A stretch of 64,000 nucleotides of DNA from Actinocorallia sp. API 0066 (GCF_020991275.1 NZ_JAJLQY010000005.1:62001-126000); one strand, 5' to 3'. Shown: positions 8,927 to 17,206, counted from the first letter of the stretch. Program-made: numbers and translations. The notes: generated by a model from the sequence alone, not told the origin.

Positions 8927-9110
8927 GGGACTCCTTCTTCCACGTAGTGACCGCCCCGGCCCCGGACGCACAAAACGCCCCGGCGCAGATGCACACGGGA
9001 CGTCACAGGAGAAGATCATGTGAAGCTCGGGTTCACCTACGCGGGCCGTCCCGAGCGGACTCAGGACCCTTCGGCTGCCATGCGGCAGCAACCAGCGGTC
9101 TTCGGCACTA
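8927..9110 (-). ncRNA. L10-type ribosomal protein leader
   Basis: The transcribed strand upstream of rplJ holds GCCGAAGACCGCTGGTTG (complement of about 9089-9106), the hallmark of L10 leaders, followed by the hairpin GCTGCC-GCAT-GGCAGC (9074-9089) and further complementary G/C-rich segments before the SD. In the known family, the L10(L12)4 complex binds this RNA to repress rplJL. Exact ends are not defined; boundaries given are approximate. Confidence 0.65.
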
Positions 9111-9150
9111 GCCAGGCTACACGATTCCCCAAGATGCTTGGTAACGGGCG

Positions 9151-9181
9151 AGGGCCCCGGCGGCGCGGCTGCCGGGGCCCT
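9151..9181 (-). terminator. Terminator hairpin after the LppX-like lipoprotein gene
   Basis: Perfect 11-bp stem (AGGGCCCCGGC with GCCGGGGCCCT) and 9-nt loop, 28 bases past the stop at 9209. No U-run follows, so it may act with Rho or as an RNA-stabilising hairpin. It separates the lipoprotein genes from the rplJ leader. Confidence 0.65.
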
Positions 9182-9208
9182 GACGTTCGTCTGGGGTGGT
9201 TGCGTGGG

Positions 9209-10018
9209 TCAGGGGACCTGGAGGTCGCCGACCTGGTCGGCGGGGGGCGGGGTGACCGAGACTGGCTTGTCGTAGTCGCGGAAGACGACGGTGACGTTGA
9301 AGGTCTGGCCCTCGGTCGTGGTGACGGCGGTGACGACCTTGCGGGGCAGGTTCGCGGCGTCGGTCCAGATGTCGAAGCCGAGCTTCTCCGAGCCGTTGCT
9401 GAGCTGCTCGGCCGCCTGCTTCAGCTCGGGGTCGTACTTGGTGATCGCGTCCTTGATGTCGACGGTGCCCTTGTAGTGCACGGTGTCGACGCCGTCGATC
9501 TTCTCGGTGCCGACGCGCGTCACGTCGGTCGAGTCGGAGACGATCCTGGCCAGCTTGCCGGGGTCGGCCTGCTGGAACTGGTTGAGCAGCGCGTTCGGGT
9601 CGAACCCGGCGGCGCTCGCCGCCTCGCCGACGGTGATCTTCACCCAGGGCTTGCCGCCGCCGAGGAACTGCGCGAGCTGCTGGTTCTGCACGTAGAGCGT
9701 CTGGTCGAGCAGGATCAACCGGGTGCCGGAGACACCGACGTTGACCCCGGCGAACTCGAACGAGTCGAGCTTGACCGTGAACGCGGGAGCGGGCTTGAGC
9801 TGGAACGACCCGGAGCCCCGGGCCTTCCCGGCGCCGTCCACGGTGAGGTCGGCGCTGAACGTCTCGACCTTCTCCGTCTCGACGACGACCTGGTCGAGCG
9901 CCTCCACGGCGCTGACGTTCTCGGCGGGCAGCGCGGAGTCGGACGCCGAGCCGGCGCACGCGCTGAGCGCCAGAACGAGTGAGGTGCCGACCGCGGCACC
10001 GGCGACGAGCTTCTTCAT
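9209..10018 (-). CDS. LppX/LprG-like lipoprotein
   Basis: Predicted lipid-binding cell-envelope lipoprotein, 269 aa. Signal peptide with lipobox LSAC (Cys about residue 20). The rest resembles the LppX_LprAFG fold: repeated beta strands such as FSADLTVDGAGKARGSGSF, the KPWVKI segment, and a C-terminal DIWTDAANLPRKVV with TVVFRDYDKPV. In mycobacteria this family carries lipids or lipoglycans across the periplasm. The ATG at 10018 begins the signal peptide; an upstream extension is not signal-like. It is a paralogue of the next gene (both end in a VFRDYxKxV block). Ligand unknown. Confidence 0.8.
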   Translation of the reverse strand: MKKLVAGAAVGTSLVLALSACAGSASDSALPAENVSAVEALDQVVVETEKVETFSADLTVDGAGKARGSGSFQLKPAPAFTVKLDSFEFAGVNVGVSGTRLILLDQTLYVQNQQLAQFLGGGKPWVKITVGEAASAAGFDPNALLNQFQQADPGKLARIVSDSTDVTRVGTEKIDGVDTVHYKGTVDIKDAITKYDPELKQAAEQLSNGSEKLGFDIWTDAANLPRKVVTAVTTTEGQTFNVTVVFRDYDKPVSVTPPPADQVGDLQVP

Positions 10019-10114
10019 ACCCCGAAGTCTGCCTCCCCCACCCCGCCAACACATCCCCCGTCCGAACCAACCCACCCCGACCCCCCTCAGCCTCCCGACC
10101 TACCCACCCTCCCC

Positions 10115-10927
10115 TCACCCCGACCGATACGCCTCCACCTGCTGACGCGCCGGCGCCTTCACCACAACCCGCTTCCCGTAGTCCCGGAACACCACGGTGA
10201 TCGTCACCTCCTCGCCGTCCGGCATCACCGCCCGGATGACGGCCTTCCGCAGCAGGTCCTGCCCGTCCACCCACAACCACGTCACGTATGACGACGTCGC
10301 CGAGTCGTACTCGAACGCCTCCTTGACCCGTGGGTCGTCGAACCGCAGCCCGGCCCGCGTCCGGTCGAGCACCGCCCGGTACAGCACGGTGGGGACGCCG
10401 TCCAGCTCCTCCTCGCCCGCCCTGGTCACCACACCGAAGTCCGCCTGGAACCGGCTGACGGCGAAGGGGTCGGACTGCGGGAACGGGAGGGAGGGGCGTG
10501 CCGGGTCCGTCGTGGCGGCGTCGTTGTACTCGTCCACCGGCACGCTCAGCCACGGCTTCGACGAGGTCCGCTCGCCCTTGGGCAGCCACTCGTAGGCCAT
10601 GCCGTCGACGATGACCAGCCGTACCCTGCTCCAGGGCGACTTCCCCAGGGCGGAGGGGACCTCGGCGAGTTCGGTCCGCAGCGCGTACCGGGGAAAGCGG
10701 CGCACCTCGCCGTTGCCCCGCGCGCGGAACCCGCCCACCATCTCGATGTCGAACGCGTAGGAGCGCACCTGGTCCGTTTCTGTCGCCACCCGGACCATCG
10801 CCTCGTGCCCCGACAGCAGGCCGACGCCGACGAACCCGGACACCGGGGGCGGTTCCGGCCTCTTGGCGCAGCCGGTCGGGCCCGGAAGAAGGATCAGCGC
10901 GGCCGCCACGCCGACAACTCGCCTCAT
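10115..10927 (-). CDS. LppX/LprG-like lipoprotein, paralogue
   Basis: 270-aa lipoprotein with lipobox PTGC (Cys at about residue 20). Shares with the preceding gene the order of segments: an early strand pair with FRARGNGEVR, a W-containing KPWLSVPVDEY block, a WLWVDGQDLLRKAV segment and the C-terminal VVFRDYGKRV. The SD GGGAG lies 9 nt before the ATG. The two paralogues sit head-to-tail between rplA and rplJ with a 96-bp C-rich gap. Likely lipid binding in the envelope; no direct proof from the sequence. Confidence 0.75.
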   Translation of the reverse strand: MRRVVGVAAALILLPGPTGCAKRPEPPPVSGFVGVGLLSGHEAMVRVATETDQVRSYAFDIEMVGGFRARGNGEVRRFPRYALRTELAEVPSALGKSPWSRVRLVIVDGMAYEWLPKGERTSSKPWLSVPVDEYNDAATTDPARPSLPFPQSDPFAVSRFQADFGVVTRAGEEELDGVPTVLYRAVLDRTRAGLRFDDPRVKEAFEYDSATSSYVTWLWVDGQDLLRKAVIRAVMPDGEEVTITVVFRDYGKRVVVKAPARQQVEAYRSG

Positions 10928-11016
10928 GGGCGAATTCTCCCGTTATGACCAGCGTGCGCCTTCCAGAATGATCCTTTGTGATCAAACCGCAGCCGCCGGG
11001 CGCCGGGAAAAGCGGA

Positions 11017-11044
11017 AGGCCCGTGGGCGGGTGCCCACGGGCCT
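11017..11044 (-). terminator. rplA terminator
   Basis: Perfect 12-bp stem (AGGCCCGTGGGC with GCCCACGGGCCT) and GGGT loop, 29 bases past the rplA stop, followed on the transcribed strand by TTCCGCTTTTCCC. Confidence 0.85.
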
Positions 11045-11073
11045 CTTGTCGTCGCCCCTGGGGGCGGCGGGTG

Positions 11074-11790
11074 CTACTCGCCGTCGAGTTCGGCGGTGAA
11101 GCCGCGGGTGACGGACGGGTCGACCGGGATGCCGGGGGCCATCGTCGAGGTGACGGTGACCTTCTTCAGGTAGCGGCCCTTGGCGGCCGACGGCTTGAGG
11201 CGGAGGATCTCCTCGATCGCGGCGGCGTAGTTCTCCACGAGCTGGCGGTCGTCGAAGGACGCCTTGCCGATGATGAAGTGGAGGTTGGCGTGCCTGTCGA
11301 CGCGGAACTCGATCTTGCCGCCCTTGATGTCGGTGACGGCCTTGGCCACGTCCATCGTCACGGTGCCGGTCTTCGGGTTCGGCATGAGGCCGCGCGGACC
11401 GAGCACCCGGCCGAGCCGGCCGACCTTGCCCATCATGTCCGGGGTCGCGACCACGGCGTCGAAGTCGAGGAAGCCGCCGGAGATCTGCTCGATCACGTCG
11501 TCGGCGCCCACAAAGTCGGCACCGGCGGCGCGCGCCTCGTCGGCCTTGGCGCCACCGGCGATGACCAGCACGCGGGCGGTCTTGCCGGTGCCGTGCGGCA
11601 GGTTGACGGTGCCGCGCACCATCTGGTCGGCCTTACGCGGGTCCACCCCGAGCCGGGTGTTGACCTCGATCGTCGGGTCGAACTTGGTGACCTTGGTCTC
11701 CTTGGCCAGCCGCACCGCGTCGAGCGGGCTGTACAGCTCGTCCACGTTGATCTTCTCCGCCGCGGCCCGATAAGCCTTGCTGCGCTTCAT
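11074..11790 (-). CDS. rplA: 50S ribosomal protein L1
   Basis: Binds the L1 stalk of 23S rRNA and can repress its own mRNA in other bacteria. 238 aa, full length. The family signature is present around residues 120-145 ([20 protein letters not shown]) and the N-terminal [18 protein letters not shown] block is intact. The ATG has an AGGAAGGGGAAG-type SD close upstream. It is separated from rplK by an unusual 244-bp spacer with strong secondary structure. Confidence 0.98.
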   Translation of the reverse strand: MKRSKAYRAAAEKINVDELYSPLDAVRLAKETKVTKFDPTIEVNTRLGVDPRKADQMVRGTVNLPHGTGKTARVLVIAGGAKADEARAAGADFVGADDVIEQISGGFLDFDAVVATPDMMGKVGRLGRVLGPRGLMPNPKTGTVTMDVAKAVTDIKGGKIEFRVDRHANLHFIIGKASFDDRQLVENYAAAIEEILRLKPSAAKGRYLKKVTVTSTMAPGIPVDPSVTRGFTAELDGE

Positions 11791-11879
11791 CTGCTTCCCC
11801 TTCCTGGGAAGTCGTGGTGATAACGGACCGCGCGGGCCCTACCACTCGGTTTCTTCTTCTGTGCTGGTCTACCCGACCC

Positions 11880-11955
11880 GGATCGGGCGCCCCGGTGTCG
11901 CCCCGGAGGCCGCCAAGGCCGGAGGGGCGGCGCCGGGCTCGCAAGCGCCCGATCC
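11880..11955 (-). other. Large structured element in the rplK-rplA spacer
   Basis: An 11-bp perfect inverted repeat (GGATCGGGCGC at 11880-11890, GCGCCCGATCC at 11945-11955) encloses a CCCGG/CCGGG helix and an inner hairpin with CGCCCC/GGGGCG and GGCC/GGCC helices separated by a symmetric 3x3 internal loop. Both flanking genes are transcribed through it on the minus strand. It lacks a following U-run, so a simple terminator is unlikely. It could be a processing, stabilising or L1-responsive element; the function is unknown. Confidence 0.55.
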
Positions 11956-12034
11956 CGCCGCGGCGGAGCCGCGGCCAAAAAAACACAACTGCTCGATCAA
12001 GTGCTGGAAGGCCCCCCCGAAAGGAATGCTTCCC

Positions 12035-12466
12035 TTACTTGACTTCAATCCCCATCGATCGAGCAGTACCGGCGATGATCTTCGCGGCGGCGTCGATGTC
12101 GTTGGCGTTGAGGTCCTTCATCTTGAACTCGGCGATCTCGCGGAGCTGGGCCTCGGTGATGGAGCCGACCTTGGTCTTGTGCGGGACCGCGGAGCCCTTG
12201 TCGATGCCGGCGGCCTTCAGGATCATCTGCGGCGCCGGCGGCGTCTTGGTGACGAACGTGAAGGAGCGGTCCTCGTAGATCGTGATCTCGACCGGGATCA
12301 CGTTGCCGCGCTGGGCTTCGGTGGCAGCGTTGTACTGCTTGCAGAAGTCCATGATGTTGACGCCGTGCGGACCGAGCGCGGTACCGACGGGCGGCGCGGG
12401 GGTCGCGGCACCAGCGTTCAGCTGGACCTTGACGATCGCGGAGACTTTTTTCCTCTTCGGAGGCAT
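12035..12466 (-). CDS. rplK: 50S ribosomal protein L11
   Basis: Part of the GTPase-associated centre and target of thiopeptides. 143 aa. Conserved blocks: [20 protein letters not shown] at about 24-43 and [15 protein letters not shown] in the linker region. The ATG at 12466 is preceded by AAGGA seven bases upstream; a longer frame back to 12514 has no L11 similarity. Lies between nusG and rplA as in other actinobacteria. Confidence 0.98.
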   Translation of the reverse strand: MPPKRKKVSAIVKVQLNAGAATPAPPVGTALGPHGVNIMDFCKQYNAATEAQRGNVIPVEITIYEDRSFTFVTKTPPAPQMILKAAGIDKGSAVPHKTKVGSITEAQLREIAEFKMKDLNANDIDAAAKIIAGTARSMGIEVK

Positions 12467-12522
12467 ATCGCCATCCTTGTCCGTTCCGGGTGATTTCGGC
12501 TCCGACTCCTGCATGCACAGGC

Positions 12523-12556
12523 AACATCCCCGGCCGGAACGTGAGCCGGGGATGTT
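12523..12556 (-). terminator. Hairpin between nusG and rplK
   Basis: Perfect 12-bp stem (AACATCCCCGGC with GCCGGGGATGTT) and 10-nt loop. It lies 116 bases past the nusG stop and 57 bases before the rplK start, so it can end the secE-nusG message or sit in the rplK leader. No U-run follows. Confidence 0.6.
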
Positions 12557-12672
12557 GGAGCCCTTGAACCCCGACGCCGAAGGCGCGGGAAGACCTTAGA
12601 AGGATACCCGGCGGGCGAGCCGGGTCAGGCCGGGTCTCGGATCGGACTACCCCCGCGTGCGCGGGGAGAACG

Positions 12673-13437
12673 TCAGATCTTCGAGACCTGGTTGAAGGAG
12701 AGTTCGACGGGGGTCTCGCGGCCGAAGATCGAGACGAGGACCTTGAGCTTCTGGGTGTCCAGGTTGATCTCGTTGACCGTGGCGGGCAGCGTCGCGAAGG
12801 GGCCGTCCATGACGGTCACGGACTCGCCGACCTCGAAGTCGACGGTCGCGGCGACCTTGGTGGCGGCGGACTTGGCGGCCTGCGCCTGCTCGGGGGCCTC
12901 GGGCGCGAGCAGCTTGGCGACCTCTTCCAGGCTCAGCGGCGACGGCTTGTTCGACAGGCCGACAAAGCCGGTGACGCCCGGGGTGTTGCGGACGGCGCTC
13001 CAGGACTCGTCGGTCAGGTCCATCCGCACCAGGATGTAGCCGGGCAGGACCTTCTCGTTGACCTTCTGGCGCTTGCCGCCCTTGATCTCGGTGACCTCGT
13101 GCTGGGGCACCTCGATCTGGAAGATGTAGTCCTCCATGTTCAGGGTCGTGGTGCGGGTCTCGATGTTGCTCTTGACCCGGTTCTCGTACCCCGCGTAGGA
13201 GTGGATGACGTACCAGTCGCCCGGAAGCAGCCGCAGCTCGCGCGCGTACTCGGCGACGGGGTCGACCGCGGGCGCGGCCTCCGCCTCGTCCTGGTCGTCC
13301 GCCTCGTCCTGCGGCTCCCCGGTCCCGGCTTCGACGTCCTGGGCCTCGACGGCCTCGGCGGTCTCCGTCTCCTCGGGAACCTCCTCCGACTGCGGCTCCT
13401 GCGGGAGCTCGTCGTGGAACTGCGAGGACTCGGACAC
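12673..13437 (-). CDS. nusG: Transcription elongation/antitermination factor NusG
   Basis: Couples RNA polymerase to Rho or ribosome. 254 aa, longer than the usual 180 because of an acidic, disordered N-terminal extension (about residues 1-65, very rich in Glu/Asp/Ala). The NGN domain follows ([20 protein letters not shown]), then the KOW domain near the C-terminus ([21 protein letters not shown]). A further 30-residue Ala/Lys linker separates the two. The GTG start at 13437 matches the secE spacing of 56 bp. Such acidic extensions are common in actinobacterial NusG. Confidence 0.97.
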   Translation of the reverse strand: MSESSQFHDELPQEPQSEEVPEETETAEAVEAQDVEAGTGEPQDEADDQDEAEAAPAVDPVAEYARELRLLPGDWYVIHSYAGYENRVKSNIETRTTTLNMEDYIFQIEVPQHEVTEIKGGKRQKVNEKVLPGYILVRMDLTDESWSAVRNTPGVTGFVGLSNKPSPLSLEEVAKLLAPEAPEQAQAAKSAATKVAATVDFEVGESVTVMDGPFATLPATVNEINLDTQKLKVLVSIFGRETPVELSFNQVSKI

Positions 13438-13493
13438 GGCGGTGACTCTTTCTCTCCGGGAACGGTGTGGTGGAACGCTCTCGCGCGGCTCTT

Positions 13494-13736
13494 CTAGGTG
13501 AAGAGGGCGAAGATGGCCTCCTGAAGTCCCCAGTCGAGCAGCGAGACGATACCGATCATGACGAGGACGAAGACCAACGACACGATCGTGTAGTTGATGA
13601 GCTCCTTGCGAGTAGGCCAGATGACCTTGCGCAGCTCACCGATGACCTGGCGGATGAACAGAGCAGGCCCGGTGCGCTTGCGCTTCGCCGGCTTGCCCTT
13701 GTCCTCGGTAGCGGCGTCGCGAATGTCAGTCGCCAT
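13494..13736 (-). CDS. secE: Preprotein translocase subunit SecE
   Basis: Single-spanning clamp subunit of SecYEG, 80 aa. Lys/Arg-rich N-terminus, conserved amphipathic stretch [20 protein letters not shown] and one C-terminal membrane helix (about 52-72). The ATG at 13736 follows the SD GAGGGTGAG. Cotranscribed with tRNA-Trp upstream and nusG downstream. Confidence 0.97.
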   Translation of the reverse strand: MATDIRDAATEDKGKPAKRKRTGPALFIRQVIGELRKVIWPTRKELINYTIVSLVFVLVMIGIVSLLDWGLQEAIFALFT

Positions 13737-13839
13737 CTCACCCTCGTTCGGATTGATCGTCCGACACGGCGTGTTTTCCGCCGCGCGTGCATCCACAGTA
13801 TGCGTGCTCACGTGCGGCTGGGAACGTGAAGCTGCTCCG

Positions 13840-13912
13840 CAGGGCAAGAGGGACTCGAACCCCCAACCGCCGGTTTTGGAGACCGGTGCGCTACCAATTG
13901 CGCCATTGCCCT
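13840..13912 (-). tRNA. tRNA-Trp (CCA)
   Basis: 73-nt cloverleaf on the minus strand: acceptor AGGGCAA/TTGCCCT with discriminator G, D-arm with GCGC, anticodon stem CCGGT/ACCGG presenting CCA, and T-loop GTTCGAGTC. No encoded CCA end. Its position just before secE is the usual actinobacterial arrangement. Confidence 0.97.
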
Positions 13913-13950
13913 ACAGCGGGCGTGCTCGCGCATCACACCGCTAGGTCAGC

Positions 13951-13980
13951 AGCATACGCATCCGAGCGCGCCACGTCGAA
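13951..13980 (-). promoter_or_regulatory. Promoter for tRNA-Trp-secE-nusG
   Basis: On the minus strand TTCGAC (13975-13980) and TATGCT (13951-13956) are separated by 18 bp, a good fit to a housekeeping sigma promoter. The predicted start lies about 30 bases before the tRNA. Confidence 0.6.
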
Positions 13981-14069
13981 CCGGAATCGCGTCGGCGCGT
14001 CTAGTCCTTCCGGGTGGTTTCCCCGCACGACACCCACGGGGGACCGCCCTGATCAGGCAGGATTGGCAG

Positions 14070-15128
14070 ATGGAGCGCCGTGATCTCGCCCTGCTGCCGA
14101 AGGCACATCTGCACCTGCACTTCACCGGATCCATGCGGCACAGCACCCTGGTGGAGCTGGCGCTGCGGCACGGGGTCCACCTGCCGGAGTCGCTGGTGTC
14201 GGAGTGGCCGCCCGCCCTGCGCGCGACGGACGAGCGCGGCTGGTTCCGGTTCCAGCGCCTGTACGACCTGGCCAGGTCCGTCCTGCAGGAGCCCGACGAT
14301 CTGGTCCGGCTCGTCCGGGAGACGGCGGAGGACGAGGCGGCCGAGGGTTCCGGCTGGCTGGAGATCCAGGTGGACCCGTCGGGCTACCAGCACAGGTTCG
14401 GCGGGCTGACGCCGACGCTGGAGCTGGTCCTGGAGGCCGTCAGACGGGCCGAGGAGGCCACCGGCGTCGGGATCGGGGTGATCGTCGCGGCGAACCGCAC
14501 ACGGCACCCCCTGGACGCGAAGATCCTCGCGCGGCTCGCCGCCCAGTACGCGGGCCGTGGCGTGGTGGGCTTCGGGCTGTCCAACGACGAGCGCCGGGGC
14601 CGTCCCTACGAGTTCGAGGGCGCGTTCCGGATCGCGGGCCGGGCCGGGCTGCTGCTGGCCCCGCACGGCGGCGAGTTGCAGGGCCCGGAGTCGGTGCGGC
14701 CGTGCCTTGACCTGCTGCACGCCGACCGGATCGGCCACGGCGTCCGCTCGGTGGAGGATCCGGGCCTGGTCGAGCGGATCGCCGAGCGCGGGGTGACGCT
14801 TGAGGTGTGCCCGGCGTCGAACGTCGCGCTGGGTGTGGCGCGGAGCGCGGCCGAGGTGCCGGTGCGGCGGCTGTACGAGGCGGGGGTGCGGATGGCGCTG
14901 GGCGCGGACGACCCGCTGCTGTTCGGCTCGCGCCTGGTCACCCAGTACGAACTGGCGCGCAGCGAGCACGGTTTCGGCGACGCGGAGCTGGCCGACCTCG
15001 CCCGTTCCTCGATCCGTGGTTCCGCGGCGCCGCCGGACCTCCGCAAGCGGCTCCTGGCGGGCGTCGACGAGTGGCTGGCCGCCCCGCCCGCGAAGGCGGA
15101 CCTGGCGGCCGGGTGGCACACCTCGTGA
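14070..15128 (+). CDS. add: Adenosine deaminase-family protein
   Basis: Metal-dependent amidohydrolase expected to deaminate adenosine or a related purine. 352 aa, one TIM-barrel. Zinc ligands are seen in KAHLHLHFTG (about residues 11-20), PHGGE (about 213-217), the DRIGHG block (about 233-238) and the catalytic ADDP (about 288-291). Two positions differ from classical ADA: HFTG replaces HLDG, where the Asp contacts the ribose, and HGGE replaces HAGE. This points to a subfamily whose substrate may not be adenosine. The gene starts near a CAGGAT element 6 nt upstream and converges on murB with abutting stop codons. Confidence 0.8.
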   Translation: MERRDLALLPKAHLHLHFTGSMRHSTLVELALRHGVHLPESLVSEWPPALRATDERGWFRFQRLYDLARSVLQEPDDLVRLVRETAEDEAAEGSGWLEIQVDPSGYQHRFGGLTPTLELVLEAVRRAEEATGVGIGVIVAANRTRHPLDAKILARLAAQYAGRGVVGFGLSNDERRGRPYEFEGAFRIAGRAGLLLAPHGGELQGPESVRPCLDLLHADRIGHGVRSVEDPGLVERIAERGVTLEVCPASNVALGVARSAAEVPVRRLYEAGVRMALGADDPLLFGSRLVTQYELARSEHGFGDAELADLARSSIRGSAAPPDLRKRLLAGVDEWLAAPPAKADLAAGWHTS

Positions 15129-16190
15129 TCAGCGGGCCGGGGCGGTGGTGTCCTCGTCGAGGGTGACGCCGACGAAGGTCGGCTCGTTGACGAGGGTGAC
15201 GCCGAAGGACTCGCGGACGCCGTCGCGGATCTCGCGGGCGAGCGCGAGCAGGTCGGCGGTGGTGCCGTCGGGGCCCGGGTTGGTGAGCGCGAGCGTGTGC
15301 TTGCCGGACAGCCTGACGGGCCCGCGCGCGTGGCCCTTCCGGAAGCCCGCCTTCTCGATGAGCCAGGCCGCCGACGTCTTGGTGCGGCCGTCGGGTTCGC
15401 GGAAGGCGGGGAACCCGGTGGCCCGCGCGGACAGGTGCGCCAGCTCCTCGGGGGTGAGGATCGGGTTGGTGAAGAAGCTTCCGGCGCTGCGCGTGTCGGG
15501 GTCGGCGGGGTCGAGGACCATGCCCTTGCCCCTGCGCAGGTCCAGGACGGTGGCGCGCACGTCGGCGAGGGACGCGGTGGCGCCGACGGGGGTGCCGAGC
15601 CGCTTGGCGAGCTCCTCGAAGACGATCAGGTCGGACTCGCCCGTCTCGGCGAGCTGGAACGTCACGGAGAGCACGACGTGCCGGTCGCTGCCCTTGAAGG
15701 CGCTGTGCCGGTAGGCGAACCCGCACTCCTCGGCCGAGAAGACGCGCACCGTCTCGGCGGCGCGGTCCCAGACGCGCACCTCGGTGATCGTCTGGGAGAC
15801 GTCCTGGCCGTAGGCGCCGACGTTCTGGACGGGCGTGGCGCCCACCCTGCCGGGAATGCCGGACAGGCACTCGACGCCGGACAGGCCCTCGGCGACGGCC
15901 CTGGCGACGAACCCGTCCCAGTCCTCACCGGCCTGTGCCGTCACCGTGCCGCCGTTGACCGTGACGCCGCGGGTGCCGATCCGCACGACGGTGCCGGGGA
16001 AGCCCGCGTCGGAGACGACGAGGTTGCTGCCGCCGCCGAGCAGCAGGACGGGTTCGCCGTCGTGGTCGGCGGTCCGGACCGCCTCGATCAGCTCGTCCTC
16101 GGTGGTGACCTCGACGAAGGTGCGGGCGGGCCCGCCGAGGCGGAGCGTGGTGTAGCCGGACAGGCGCACGTCCTGGCAGCGCACGTTCAT
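15129..16190 (-). CDS. murB: UDP-N-acetylenolpyruvoylglucosamine reductase MurB
   Basis: FAD-dependent second step of UDP-MurNAc synthesis in the cytoplasm. 353 aa. FAD-binding PCMH region with LLLGGGSNLVVSDAGFPG (about 48-66), CLSGIPGRVGATPVQNVGAYGQ (about 108-130), RHSAFKGSDRHVVL and the active-site serine block GSFFTNP (about 230). Type I-like domain length. The ATG at 16190 begins directly with the strand NVRCQDVRLSGYTTLRLGG; longer in-frame starts have no support. Downstream of hadAB on the same strand. Confidence 0.97.
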   Translation of the reverse strand: MNVRCQDVRLSGYTTLRLGGPARTFVEVTTEDELIEAVRTADHDGEPVLLLGGGSNLVVSDAGFPGTVVRIGTRGVTVNGGTVTAQAGEDWDGFVARAVAEGLSGVECLSGIPGRVGATPVQNVGAYGQDVSQTITEVRVWDRAAETVRVFSAEECGFAYRHSAFKGSDRHVVLSVTFQLAETGESDLIVFEELAKRLGTPVGATASLADVRATVLDLRRGKGMVLDPADPDTRSAGSFFTNPILTPEELAHLSARATGFPAFREPDGRTKTSAAWLIEKAGFRKGHARGPVRLSGKHTLALTNPGPDGTTADLLALAREIRDGVRESFGVTLVNEPTFVGVTLDEDTTAPAR

Positions 16191-16233
16191 GTGTCTCCCC
16201 CAGATCTGGGCGGGCTGGCGGCGGTTCGGGCGG

Positions 16234-16262
16234 GGCGCGCGCACGCGGCGCGGGCGCGCGCC
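16234..16262 (-). terminator. Hairpin after hadB
   Basis: Perfect 9-bp stem (GGCGCGCGC with GCGCGCGCC) starting eight bases past the hadB stop, with an 11-nt loop. It separates hadAB from murB. Confidence 0.6.
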
Positions 16263-16270
16263 ACCCGGGT

Positions 16271-16696
16271 TCAGGCTAGCCGGACGACGGCCTTCGCCTG
16301 GCTGAGGACCTTCTGGTCGGCGGCCCTGGCGGTGAGGCCGACGACCACCTTGTTGTCGTCGAGCTTCTCCTCGACGACGCCGCTGATCACGAGGGTGTTC
16401 CCGGAGTCGTGCGCGACCGGGACCATGCCGGAGAACCGGACGCCGTAGTCGAGGACCGCGCCGGGGTCGCCCACCCAGTCGGTGACGAACCTGCCGCCCT
16501 GGGCCATGGTGAACATGCCGTGCGCGATGACGTCGGGCAGGCCGACGGACTTGGCGAAGTGCTCGTCCCAGTGGATGGGGTTGAAGTCGCCGGACGCGCC
16601 CGCGTACATCACCAGGTTGAGCCGCCGGACGTCGTAGGAGACGGCGGGGATCTCGGTGCCGACCTCGACCTCGCTGTACTTCACGGTGGCCGCCAT
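16271..16696 (-). CDS. hadB: MaoC-like (3R)-hydroxyacyl dehydratase subunit, HadB-like
   Basis: Catalytic hot-dog fold dehydratase subunit, 141 aa. Carries the hydratase-2 motif ASGDFNPIHWD (about residues 34-44) with Asp and His, and the following HGMFTMAQ helix. It forms an obligate pair with the upstream hadA product. In mycobacteria HadAB acts in FAS-II acyl chain elongation; in mycolate-free actinobacteria its exact role is less clear. Start ATG lies 2 bp after the hadA stop. No hadC follows. Confidence 0.92.
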   Translation of the reverse strand: MAATVKYSEVEVGTEIPAVSYDVRRLNLVMYAGASGDFNPIHWDEHFAKSVGLPDVIAHGMFTMAQGGRFVTDWVGDPGAVLDYGVRFSGMVPVAHDSGNTLVISGVVEEKLDDNKVVVGLTARAADQKVLSQAKAVVRLA

Positions 16697-16698
16697 GG

Positions 16699-17136
16699 TC
16701 ACACCCCCCGCTCGACGATGGTGTTGTAGGTGGTGACGACGAGTTCGCCGCCGCCGTCCCGGACCTCGGTGACGATCTTCAGCAGTTCGTTGCGTCCGGC
16801 CTTGCGGATGTCGGCGATGGTGGACGTGCAGGTCACCACGTCTCCGGCGACGATCGGGCGGACGTACTCGAAACGCTGCTCGCCGTGCACGACCATGGCG
16901 TAGTTGAGCCCGAGTCCGGGGTCGGCCAGGGCCTCGCCGCCGAGCGAGACGACGATCGGGAAGGTGGGCGGGGCGACGACGTCGGGGTGGCCCGCCGCCT
17001 CGGCCGCCGCGCGGTCGCGGTAGATCGGGTTGGTGTCGCCGATGGCGTCCGCGAACTCGCGGATCTTCACGCGGGACACCTCGTACGGCGGGGTGGGCGG
17101 GAAGGTCCGCCCGATGAAATCGGTATTGAGTGGCAT
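16699..17136 (-). CDS. hadA: MaoC N-domain dehydratase subunit, HadA-like
   Basis: Non-catalytic partner of HadB, 145 aa, FAS1_DH_region-type hot dog. The hydratase motif position reads AIGDTNPIYRD, with Tyr in place of the catalytic His, consistent with a substrate-binding rather than catalytic subunit. The ATG at 17136 follows the strong SD GGAAGGAAG; the TTG seven codons upstream is less likely. Lies just downstream of rpmG as in mycobacteria and streptomycetes. Confidence 0.92.
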   Translation of the reverse strand: MPLNTDFIGRTFPPTPPYEVSRVKIREFADAIGDTNPIYRDRAAAEAAGHPDVVAPPTFPIVVSLGGEALADPGLGLNYAMVVHGEQRFEYVRPIVAGDVVTCTSTIADIRKAGRNELLKIVTEVRDGGGELVVTTYNTIVERGV

Positions 17137-17206
17137 GCCGCTTCCTTCCGCGTTCAATCGTGCTCTGAGCCTGACCGCGCCTCGTGAGGAAGGTTACAGA
17201 ACGACG

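Noticed and set aside
9020-9982. Plus-strand frame of about 320 codons opposite the LppX-like gene
   Set aside because: It overlaps a gene with a signal peptide and family motifs and has the low-complexity composition of an antisense frame.
11972-11998. T-run on the minus strand near the rplK-rplA hairpins as terminator
   Set aside because: On the transcribed strand the T-run precedes the GCCGCGG hairpin instead of following it, so it does not make a minus-strand terminator.
14204-14710. Second plus-strand frame inside the deaminase gene
   Set aside because: Alternative-frame shadow with Arg/Gly/Ala-rich composition; the deaminase frame carries the catalytic motifs.
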